A stretch of DNA of 64,000 nt from positions 141,136 to 205,135 of the forward strand of contig JXTB01000164.1 of the NCBI GenBank assembly GCA_002914805.1, written 5' to 3'. The number at the start of each line of letters is the position of its first letter. Positions within the stretch are counted from its first letter, which is position 1. This document shows, piece by piece, positions 11,937 to 22,014 of this stretch. The notes beneath the pieces were generated by a model that was not told the DNA's origin, did not search any database, and saw only the letters and a list, made by a program, of their open reading frames with translations. The translations under genes were made by a program, and so were the position numbers. The stretch is from Parasponia andersonii (taxonomy: Eukaryota > Streptophyta > Magnoliopsida > Rosales > Cannabaceae).

Positions 11937-14900
11937 ATGGTTATTATGACGACAACATTAATGGCGGAAAAGATGATGTTGATCGTGATGATGATGATCA
12001 TGGTGTTGATGATAGTTGTAGATGCCGTTGATACAAATGACGTTTTCGATCCATGCTCGGATTGTAAAGTGCGGAGATCAGATGGGTTTACGTTTGGACT
12101 AGCGTTCTCTTCAAAAGAATCCTCCTTTTTCAATCAAACCCAACTCTCTCCATGTGATAAGCGTCTCATCCTTTCTGATGGTAGAGCACAACTCGCAGTT
12201 TTTAGGCCCAAAGTTGATGAAATCTCTCTTCTCTCTATTGATAGCAGTACTTTTGATCCGGTAAGTAGAACGTTATTTTTGTTCTAATTGATGTTAATTA
12301 TGCTTTTATCTTGTTCTTATGCTTTTGATTTAAGCATTACATTATATTTACAACATATATTGATTCAGGCATGTATGTTCGATGAAAAAACGACTGTATT
12401 TTTTTTTTTCTTTTCTTGCTTTTAATCATATCATATTTATATATATATATATACCTATATATATGGTTTCCAATCCAATAGGTATTTTTTTTCTTTACTT
12501 ACGGGTAGGTATTTTTTTTTTTAGCCGTTGGATCACCATCTAACAGTGATCCAATGGCTATAATGAAGTGCATAAAAAGACGTGCATCATTAATGCTCTT
12601 TCTCTCTCTTACTTTTTACAATAAAAAAATGTGCATGTTAAATTTTCATTGATCAAATTGATACCTCTGCATAGGTAAAAAAAAAAAATACCTACTGGAT
12701 TGGTGCCCATACATATATATGGCACCAATCCAGTAGGCATTTTTTTTTTTTTACAAATTTAACATATATATATAGGTTGCCAATCCAATAGGTATTTTTT
12801 TTCTTTATCTATGGGTAGGTATTTTTTTTTAAGCCGTTAGATCACCATCTAATAGTGATCCAATGGATATAATGAAGTGCATGAAAAGACGTGCATCATT
12901 AATGCTCTTTCTCTCTTATTTTTTACAATAAAAAAATATGCATGCTAAATTTTCATTGGTCAAATTGATACCTATGCATAGGTAAAAAAAAAATACCTAC
13001 TGGATTGGTGCCTTATATATATGCTTTTTTTCTCTCTTATTTTTTATAATAAAAAAATGTGCATGCTAAATTTTCATTGGTCAAATTGATACCTATGCAT
13101 AGGTAAAAAAAAAAAAATACCTACTGGATTGGTGCCTTATATATATGCTTTTTTTCTCTCTTATTTTTTACAATAAAAAAATGTGCATGCTAAATTTTCA
13201 TTGGTCAAATTGATACCTATGCATAGGTAAAAAAAAAAAATACCTACTGGATTGGTGCCCNATCCAGTAGGTATTTTTTTTTTTTACCTATGCATAGGTA
13301 TCAATTTGACTAATGAAAATTTAGCATGCACATTTTTTTATTGTAAAAAATAAGAGAGAAAAAGAGCATATATATAAGGCACCAATCCAGTATATATAAG
13401 GCACCAATCCAGTAGGTATTTTTTTTTTTACCTATGCATAGGTATCAATTTGACCAATGAAAATTTAGCATACACATTTTTTTATTGTAAAAAATAAGAG
13501 AGAGAAAGAGCATTAATAATGCACGTCTTTTCATGTATTTCATTATAACTATTGAATCACTGTTAGATGGTGATCACCATTAGATAGTAATCTAATGGCT
13601 AAAAAAGAAATATTTACCCATAAATAAAGAAAAAAAATATCTACTAAATTGGCAACTATGTATAAATATATATATAATAGTTGCTGTCCTAATTAAACTT
13701 CAACATATACATATACCCTTTTAGGGGTTAATCATAATCTTATATAGTCAATCAATATATGATCACTAGCTAGTAGCTAGAAGGCTTAGTACCGATTTTA
13801 TTTGACTAGATACAATAATTTGGCGAATGTCAAATGATGTTTGAATGAGCTGTTTTACCATTTCTCAAAGCAATTAGTCAAGGAGGATGATTGGAAATTA
13901 GTATTTCGGGGAGGGGGTGAGGCCGGCTGACGTACAAAACTTTAAAAAAAATTATAAATTATTATGCTACAATAGACATGTTTATCCAATTACAACTTTT
14001 TAGATCGTGTAAGTCTCTTTATAAAGTCTACACATCTAAAGATAATAGATGGACAAATGCGTCACTTGCATATTTCTCTCATCAAAGAAAAGTGATTTCA
14101 CTCTCTTTTGGAAAAAAATGGTTGTAATCTATATTTGAAAAAACAGTTGTCACTTGCCCTTTTCTCCAGGATTAGGTGAACTTTATTGGTTTGGTTGCTG
14201 TGTTCTTAGTGCTTCACTATTATTCAAAAAAAAAAAAAAAAAAACAGTTTCTATGTTTGTAGTGCTAGAGTAAGAAATGGATTGGTAAATGTATTACTGC
14301 TCTAGATTCAGAACATATACATTTGTGACATTTATACAAATACAAAAATATCACCTTATATGTATTAGAAAATCTAATCGTTAACAAAGATCATTTCTTT
14401 TTCACCGCATAATTAATATATTCATACAGAATTTAAGCACCAAATAAACACTGATGTAATGTTTTTGACAAGTACACTCAGGCTGCGTCTGGTGGGTATA
14501 TGGTGGCATTTGCTGGAAGAAAGTATGCAGCAAGATCAGAACCCATATTGGTTGCTGACAACACACACATCATAACAAGCTTCACTTTGGTAATTATTTT
14601 TTCTAAAATAAAAAAAAAAGAACCCATTATTTAACTAAACATGATTAGTGTTAGACTATTAATCTTTTCTTTTTAATTAGATCACTGATTTGTATTATTG
14701 ATGATCTAGGTACTGGAATTCCAGAGTGGTACTCTTCAAAACTTGCACTGGAAAAAGTTCGGGTGCTCAGGGTGCACAGGAGAGTCTTTTGTGTGCCTCA
14801 ACGACCAAGCCTGCGCAGTGCCAAAGTCAAAGTGTAAGAGCCTTGGACTTGGAGGGGCGTTTGACTGCAACTTAAGCATACAGTTGACTTTCTCTGGCAC

Positions 14901-15024
14901 TGACAAGAATCTTGATGCACTTAACTCCTGGTATGAGATCAAGAATCTACGACAGTACTCCCTCTTTGGTCTCTTCTCAAGTGTTCGTGATTCTCTCTTC
15001 GGCAAATACGACAAACTTTTCTGA
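11937..15024 (+). CDS. Expp1-family secreted protein (At3g44150-like), 3 exons
   Basis: Exons 11937-12260, 14482-14589 and 14710-15024 join without frame loss, all in phase 0, to give 248 aa. All introns are GT-AG. The first ATG in frame was chosen. Residues 1-30 are a hydrophobic, strikingly Met-rich leader that can serve as a signal peptide. The mature part has VFDPCSD, SDGFTFGLAFSS, QLSPCDKRL and FRPKVDEISLLSID (exon 1), GGYMVAFAGRKYAARS (exon 2), and a Cys-rich FGCSGCTGESFVCLN segment followed by LTFSGTDKNLDALNSWYEI (exon 3). These blocks match the plant Expp1 family as I recall it; its biochemical role is not known to me. The length fits family members of about 245 aa. Intron 1 is unusually long (2221 bp) because it holds the MITE cluster. 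The gene is convergent with the CDCA7-like gene 543 bp downstream. The model is well supported; the exact start Met is less sure. Confidence 0.87.
12465..12707 (-). mobile_element. MITE copy a (about 243 bp)
   Basis: Ends read ggtttccaatccaatagg on the left and cctactggattggtgcc on the right, an imperfect inverted pair of about 25 bp each followed by T or A runs. The inside is non-coding. Strand is arbitrary, opposite to the copy at 13400-13656. It lies in intron 1 of the Expp1 gene. Confidence 0.75.
12775..13012 (-). mobile_element. MITE copy b (about 238 bp)
   Basis: Same family and orientation as copy a, with ends ggttgccaatccaatagg and ctactggattggtgcc. A short end fragment in the opposite orientation (ggcaccaatccagtagg, 12721 on) separates the two copies. 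Confidence 0.75.
13013..13259 (-). repeat. tandem duplication of a MITE half, 2 x about 124 bp
   Basis: Units 13013-13136 and 13137-13259 are nearly identical. Each runs from ttatatatatgc through the right half of the MITE to ggattggtgcc. They abut copy b, so the right half of the element is present three times in a row. Confidence 0.8.
13261..13261. other. single N at the palindrome centre
   Basis: One unresolved base sits exactly where the MITE array switches orientation. Sequence on each side is close to the reverse complement of the other, so this is a likely assembly junction. Confidence 0.95.
13262..13399 (+). repeat. inverted partial MITE copy plus end fragment
   Basis: From atccagtaggtatt to about 13378 this mirrors the tandem half-units on the other side of the N. 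A short extra end, ggcaccaatccagtatata, follows before the next full copy. Confidence 0.75.
13400..13656 (+). mobile_element. MITE copy c, inverted (about 257 bp)
   Basis: A full-length member reading ggcaccaatccagtagg at the left and ending ctactaaattggcaac, in the orientation opposite to copies a and b. It is slightly more diverged in its right half. Confidence 0.75.
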
Positions 15025-15566
15025 GCCTCCGATTGTTACTTTGCTTTTTTCGTATACATATATAGTAATAATGTGTAACATTTTAACAGGTATAACCGCA
15101 GAGTTTAGATATTTAACCCCTTCAAAAAATTAAAAGAAAAAGCCTATTTAAACATCTTTAACTTCAATGTCGTTTTACTATAAAATTTGTCATTTTAAGT
15201 TTGATATTGCTTTCCTGTTGTCGTCTATTAAGAGCAATATATAGGGATATTATGTCTTAGTTGAGAAATGAACATTGCCCCTAATCACATATGAGAAGCT
15301 TTTGGCTTGTACCTGTAAGCTGTAATGGAACAGAACCAGTATAACAAAATGACCGAAAATCTCTGATACTGCCAACCACACAGGAAATGTTAAACCTTGG
15401 CAAAGTAAGTAATTTCAAAACTATAAATACTTTATGCTTTACTTGCTTTCTAAATAACTTCGGTTGTCCACGCTAAAGAAACGGAACTTTCATCTCAAAA
15501 GAAGTTAAGACGGTCTTCAACCTCTTCAGCTGTAGGTTCAAAAATAGTTTGGAGGGAATGCTGGTT
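15025..15566. other. convergent intergenic region
   Basis: This 542-bp stretch holds the 3' ends of the Expp1-family (+) and CDCA7-like (-) genes. No further gene is seen. Confidence 0.6.
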
Positions 15567-17854
15567 TCAGGCCACTCCAAAACCTGAGGCAGTTTCCGAC
15601 TTGTGAGTTCTGAAATCCCTGTGCTCATCGATGACCTTATTCTTCTCCTTCAGCATAGCACCATGGTCGATTGCATCCTCAGCATCTTTTTCATCTTCAC
15701 TGTTATGCCCAACACGCTTTTTATCCAAAAGCTGAGCTTTCTCAACTTCCTCTTCAGAATCATCAGGCATTAAGTCAGCGGATTGAGAAGTTGAGAATTC
15801 TTCAGGGCCCTCAGCCGTGTCATGAGATTCATCCTTTGGACTTAAGTTTTCAGCCTTCTTTTGAGAACGATGTGTTTGAATGAGATAATGTGCCACAGAT
15901 TTGTAACCCAGTCTGAATACCTGTAAATAAACAAAATTTAACCGTGAGTAGTTTCTTCAGTGTTTCCCAATCTATTTCAATGCTTCTGCTGCTCTGTCAT
16001 GCAATTTTAAATCTAGATTTTACCCAAATCATAGAATGAATAGAGCAAGATTGATGTTGAAAAACTGCTATAAGAGAAGGGGCGTGTTTGGAACTCAACT
16101 AAATTATATGAAATTAAGACTTTTCCCCCTCAATGTCATGAAAGTCATGAACAGGATCCCCTTAAGCTGGAAGTTGAGGACAGTGGTAACGACGACTACT
16201 TTTTTTTTCTCAGAATGGTGATCAGCGAATAGTAGACTACATGATGACCGTATGACATGCATGCATCACAAGATTGATGGCATTAATTAACCTTTCTAGA
16301 GATTGGACCAGTAGGCATCCACCCTTTTGCTTTACGACATAAACTACAGTTGCATAAATCCCGACAAACAGGGCAAACCCAGTTAGGATTCTCCTTGGTT
16401 TCTATGACATTTTCTCCATACCTGTGGAAGACAAAAACAGTGAATTCAGATCAAGGCAGATAAGCTATAACTGGTGTTATTATATGCACAAATGACATAC
16501 TCAAACCGATTGGAACAAAGAAATAGTTGAAATAGAAAGAATACTACTTCTAGAAAATAGAAAATTTTACCTCGTGTATAAGCAGTCTCCACAGAACTGT
16601 CCCTGGACCAGATTGCATTTGCTGCAATGAGTATGCTGACCAAGAGTTTTCTGCCTGCAAGGAAGTAGGTGCATCCAAGCAAATTTACCATGTTAACGGG
16701 CATATTCAAGTCATTAGGCAAAATGAATGATGCACCGTTCATTATCTCTTCTATAGAGTCTGCTATATGATGAGAAAAAAGCTACTCCCTCAGTAGTTAT
16801 CCAATCATCTCAATAGTGTACTATTCCAGAAAATCAGTTGTAAAGAAAATACACATATGAAGAGCATTGCTGCAAAATTAGCCAATAAGAACTTAGGGAA
16901 AGAGTCCATTGTAAGACACTTCTTAGGGACAAGATTCATACAAAAGTCCCTTCTTCTGTCTTTGAGCATTATTTTTCGGTAGAACAGGCTCAATCCACAT
17001 AGCAACACCACCAAAGTAAACCTTTTTCACCTCTATTTCACCCACACACACACACACAAACCAAAATATATAGATAGCAAAACATGGCTTAAGAGTACAT
17101 CATCAGAGACCAATCTAGAGAATAAAAGGAGAAGCAAAGATAAGTCCATCACCTGCATTGATGGCATGTCTCTCCATTAACTTCATCATATATGCGCTTG
17201 CCATCTTCTCCATAGCCATCAACAAGCAGAGTCCAACTCTTCTTGCAATCCCCCAAAAGCTTCTCGTGCTCTTCTGTGTAAATCTCTAGCTTCAAACCTT
17301 CTTTTATCCGAATCTCATTACTCTCGGAGGAGCCTCTCGTCCCTTGAGGACGAAGCTCAACATAACTAACTGGAACCAAAGTCTTTATCCTATAAACCCA
17401 ATTAAATTCCCAATAAAAATATCACAACCCATTCGAGAAAAAACAAAAACCCATCAAAGTTTCAACGTTTCATACCCTCTTTCCTCTTCTCTTCTTCTTT
17501 TTTTTTTTTTTCCCCTTTACCCACCTTCATTCTCTCGGTAAACAAACGGAAAAGTTAAGAAAGGACTGACCTGGATGAGCGCCTGGGGGACCCATCTGGA
17601 AGGGGAAGAGTCTGGGCTTTTTTCTCGGAAGGGTCTCTGGAAAAACGCTTTTTTGGGGCAGAATGGGACTTGAGCTTGAGAGAGAGATCGAGAATCCCAA
17701 GCTTCCCCATTCTCTCTTTATTCTCTTTGATTCTGAGGTCCCTGGACTGCTCATACCCCGAAGCATCTGAAGTTCCGTACGGTTGGGACTCGTGAGCGGC
17801 GGCGCTACTCTGATCTCCATTGGTCTCTCGAGCTCTCTTTTTCCGACCTGCCAT
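15567..17854 (-). CDS. CDCA7-like protein with zf-4CXXC_R1 zinc finger, 5 exons
   Basis: Exons in transcript order are 17571-17854, 17153-17389, 16571-16654, 16292-16421 and 15567-15920. They splice in frame to 362 aa. Residues 1-110 are basic and Ser/Pro-rich, disordered. Residues 170-230 hold the zinc-binding cluster: CHQC (170-173), CSKC (184-187), CGDC (195-198), CPVC (218-221) and CNCSLC (225-230), followed by RKAKGWMPTG. The C-terminal 117 residues are acidic with SEEEVEKAQ and SEDEKDAED stretches. This is the family of vertebrate CDCA7 and R1, nuclear proteins that partner the remodeller HELLS (DDM1 in plants) to support DNA methylation in heterochromatin. Residues R174, G192 and R202 align with human R274, G294 and R304, the sites mutated in ICF syndrome, and all three are kept. 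A nuclear chromatin role is inferred from the family. Confidence 0.92.
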
Positions 17855-18806
17855 GGCGTTTCTCTCTCCCTCTCTCTGAGCTTTGTTCTCTCAGGATTGG
17901 ATTCAGAAAGTTGTCATTCCGAGATACAAAAAAAAGGGATTTCTCTTTCTCTTCGCATGCGACCGCGAGAAACAGAAAGAGAGAAAGCGGGGGTTTAGGC
18001 TTTGGCGCGACAAATGACTGGTTGATGCGTTTTGCTTTGTAATATAAAATAATAAAATATTTGACCTTTTTCCCCTAATGGTACGGATATCAATTTGGGT
18101 TCGAGAATTCCCGCCATTACTTTTCTGAAAAAAAAAAAAAAAAAAAAGGCTTTAATCATTGGTCCAACTATCTAATCTGTGACGACATGGACCTCAATCT
18201 TCTTATAAAGCTCTTAAATTTTTGAATTTGAAGCCATTTAATCTATAAATTGTTTAAATTTTAACATATTATTAAATTTTTGATAAAAGAAACACGCAAT
18301 AGAAAGTCATAGTATCTAAAAGTGTCTTTAAATAAAAAATAAATTTTTTTAAAAAAATTTAAAGAGAAGAAAAAATATATTATTTACATTTTTAGGGTTT
18401 TTGGATTGCAAATTTAGAGAAATTTTGTTGTTATTATTCATTTATATGCTTAAAATTCTAGAATTATATTTTAAATATAATTTCAGACACTATTACATGC
18501 TTTTCATATATATTTTTTTGTCATAAATTTAATAATATATTACAATTCAAATAATCATGGACTAAATTACTTCTAATCAGAAAATTTAATAGCTTAATTA
18601 CTACAATCATAACTTTGAAAGCCAAATTATCACAAGTTGGATAATTCAAAAACCATTAGTGTCATTAACCTGAAAAAAAAAATGTAAAAGCAATAAAGAG
18701 AAATGTCATTTCTTGGCTCAACGTTTTTTTTTTTTTTTTTTGTCTTTTTTGAGGAATTTTGGTGGCAATTTTTGTTAGTAGGACAAAGTAATAGTACAAC
18801 TATTTT
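17855..18806. other. 5' flank of the CDCA7-like gene
   Basis: The first 150 bases upstream of the minus-strand ATG are CT/GC-rich (5' UTR and promoter-like). Beyond that the sequence is AT-rich with homopolymer runs and no gene. Confidence 0.45.
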
Positions 18807-19372
18807 GGCACCTAAGATTAAATTGGATTATTAAATAGAATTGGATTGGATAGTGTCATTTAGTACTATATTGTATTTGATGCAACACAAGACTAAGACA
18901 AGATAAATATAAAATTTTTCTTAATGTATTCTAATTATGTTTTATTTATAAATAAATATTTCAAAAAATAGAAAAGATAAATTAAATGATGATTATATAA
19001 AATAATATGATTTTAATTTATTTAAGAAAAATATATATATAAAAATAAAATATATATTTTTAGTTTTTTTAGAAGAAAAAAATATTTTTTAGTTAAAAAA
19101 ATAAAAGTTAGAATTTAATTAATATTTATATATTTATATTAATTAAAAATTTTATTGAAAAAACAAAAATGCGTGTTGTTGAGCTTGGACTAAATTAACC
19201 CAATTTTTAGTTGAGATAATTTAATTCTACATGAAAAAAACTAAAAAACGGGGCTAAACTCATTTGTCCAGACTAATTCCTTCTTAAACCCAAATATGAA
19301 ATTAGACCAAACAAAAAAAAAAATCCAGTCTCAATTCTTAGGCCAGACCACCAAATAAGACCTAGTATTAAT
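18807..19372 (-). mobile_element. TIR element copy 1 (about 566 bp), hAT-like MITE
   Basis: Read in reverse complement, this stretch follows the element at 55030-55569 from end to end. Shared landmarks are ggtggtctgg, tttcatattt, the 'ttgggttaatttagt' block, the atataatcatcattta block and the tcttgtgttgca block. The ends (aggtcttatttggtgg and ggcacctaag, in element orientation) are diverged relatives of the cleaner ends of copy 2. No coding content is seen. Confidence 0.7.
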
Positions 19373-20414
19373 CTCTTTTCACTTTCTCGTCTCAACAATA
19401 TTTTAATAGTATCATAAAGTAGAGTTGAATTCTAGTATGAAAAAAGTAGGTGAAAAAACGAGCTTTACTTATATTCCTCGTATATTGTGTATATAGTCAG
19501 TGTCACGTTTGTTAATTAAAATTGTCGTAGATTAGCAATAATGATAATGCTAAGGAACTAAATTTTGCCCCATATCTTCAATACAAGTGTCATGCAATTT
19601 GTTACGTTCTAATTAGTAAAACTTACTAGAAAAAAATTTAATAGTATTTACTGATTAAATACTAAAAATTGAATGTTATATCTAATGGTTTTAAAAACAA
19701 AAAAGAAAAAATGTGATACTCACCATTATTCTTGCAATATAGTCTTTCTATCGAAAAAAATTATAATCAATGTCTTTGAATTTATAAAAAGTAAGAATTA
19801 ACTCACAAAATAATTGACGGTAGTTAAATGAATTATTTAGAATTTCATCTCTTATTTTATTTTTTAAAAAATATCATTTAAATTGATTTGTGAATAATTA
19901 TTTAATTCATTTATGGTAAGTTTAATTTGTTGAATTGCAGCATAACAATTCACTTGTCGCATCACATGGAACTAAAATAATAAAATTATCGGTGAGATTC
20001 CTAGTATTGATCATGTTGAATTTATAATGAAACTTGACATCGGTAGTGCATTTTGAGAAAGTAACATGGCCAATCGTGTTTGAAACGTGGCTATATCAGA
20101 CTTAGACAAGTTCAAGAAGCAAATATGTCAGTAAATTGCTACAAATTTAATTGTCATTAACGAATTAAAATTAACTGCTAATGTTAAGTAAATGTAGCAA
20201 CTTGATTGCAATAATTATTTCTTTTTTTAATTTTCTTTGAAATACTGTATTGTCATTTCACGACAAGTTTCAAGGCATGTGTATTTAACCATACATGATG
20301 TGTAAAATATTTAAAGGTCCTCGACATTTCAGAGAATATTTTTATCATTGAGTGCTAACAATTCTCTTTGTTACTTTCTTTAATACACTCATTGTCTCAC
20401 GTTGATTTATTATA

Positions 20415-20790
20415 TTATTACTCTGTTTGGTTTATTTATTTGAACGAGAGTATTTAAATAGAAATTGTGGAATAAGTTATAATTAAAATGAGATATATTT
20501 GAAGTAAAATAAAATAGAATAAATTATAATTAGAATGAAAGACAATAGAATAGACTATTTAAAAATATCTTTTAAGCTCCATTTTCGTTCCAAAATACAA
20601 AAAATTTATTTTAATAGTTGATGTGACTAATAAACCATTTGAATGAAAAAGTTAAATTGTTAAAACAAACATCTATTCTAAAAGACCATCTAAATGGAAA
20701 AATTAGAATTGTTGAAACAAACACATATTCTATTAAGTTTTCTATTTGAATAGAATGAAATAAGGAAAACAAACGTGATCTATTATAAAA
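20415..20790. mobile_element. possible MITE
   Basis: The left edge ctctgtttggttta and the right edge gaaaacaaacgtg are roughly inverse to each other. The inside contains several gaatag(a/g)at-type inverted motifs. No second copy lies in the window, so this is tentative. Confidence 0.3.
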
Positions 20791-20938
20791 GTAGAATAGG
20801 ATAATGGAATCAACATTTGTACTAAGACAAAAGAACATAAAATAAAGTTAAAAAAAAAAAAAAAGGTGATGTTAGCACTCTCCTTTATAAATTTATAAAT
20901 TCACATATTAATATTGCATAACTCTAATATTACATAGC

Positions 20939-21005
20939 CACTTAACAATATCATTAAAAAAAAATAGTATACTTAACAATATCATTAAAAAAAAAAGTAT
21001 ACTTA
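20939..21005. repeat. tandem duplication of about 33 bp
   Basis: Two copies of acttaacaatatcattaaaa plus an A run and tagtatac lie head to tail. They differ only slightly, mainly in A-run length. Confidence 0.75.
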
Positions 21006-21034
21006 TACTTGTTTCTAATTCTACCCATTAACAC

Positions 21035-21450
21035 GTTTATTTATTCCTAATAGGGTGGATAATTCGGATAAACAATGAGAAAGCGGGTAAAACTTTAAAA
21101 ATTCGATCCAGGTATGGGACAGATGCAAATATAAGGATACCCACCTGATTATTAAAATATAATAAAAACAAATAAATATATGTATTAGATACATGAGTGA
21201 TTTATATAAAACACACATAAAGAAATATGTATATACAATAATTAAGTTGTATTATTGAAATACTATTAATTTATTCGATAATGTAGTAAGATTTTTTTTC
21301 TTCAAATTCTACTTTCTTTTCATTTTTTGAAATTCTTTAAATTAGTTTGGTTTTTCCCCTTAATTTTTAAAGGGTATGCGTACCCGTTATCCCTACAGAG
21401 AATACCCGACCCGCCTTCTTTAACGGGTGCAGAGTTGCCATCCCTGTTTG
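21035..21450 (-). mobile_element. possible non-autonomous hAT-like element edge
   Basis: The right end, read on the minus strand, is cagggatggcaactctg followed by cccgttaaag and gggtcgggtattc. This is the familiar 5' end of dispersed 'CAGGGATGGCAA...GGGTACCC' elements in plant genomes. The left end has gggtggataattcgg and ggtacccac-like blocks but no clean terminal repeat. Confidence 0.4.
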
Positions 21451-22014
21451 TGGTACTTGAACCATATTATTTAACGCTGTGACTTGCTCCTTTCCCATAA
21501 CATCACTGTTAAAGAGAATTTTTTTCTTCTTTCAAAGATAAACTTGGCCGTTAACTTTTAATACTGTTTCCACGTCTAAGATTTGCTTTAGACGAGAAAA
21601 TTATAAATGCAATTTTCATACTGGTGAAGGGATGAAGTGAGAGATTCAGATTATTTGGATTCCATTTCGTTAAATTATATGCTCTACACAACAAAAATTA
21701 TAAGTAAAAAACCGGGCAATCCAGAAATTCACACCAGAAAAACAAAAGAAATATATATTTTTCTAATTAAATATACACAACTTCTGTACACCCCTAAATG
21801 ATAAATCTACATCTGTACAGTTAAAAATGGGGTGAGCAAAACCTATTTCCTGCACATCGTAAAATGTTTCAAAACCATATTTTCTACCTATCTATGAAAT
21901 GAATACTACACAAAAAGCCAAGAAAAACCAAATTGATGGCTGCCTATCCAGCAAAGTATCTCATCTGGAAGACGTCCAGCCACTCTACCAGGGGAAAGCA
22001 CACTATTTACCTTC

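Noticed and set aside
17527..17820. 97-codon minus-strand ORF overlapping the CDCA7-like first exon
   Set aside because: It is another frame over the same exon; the frame from the ATG at 17854 splices correctly into conserved exons, this one does not.
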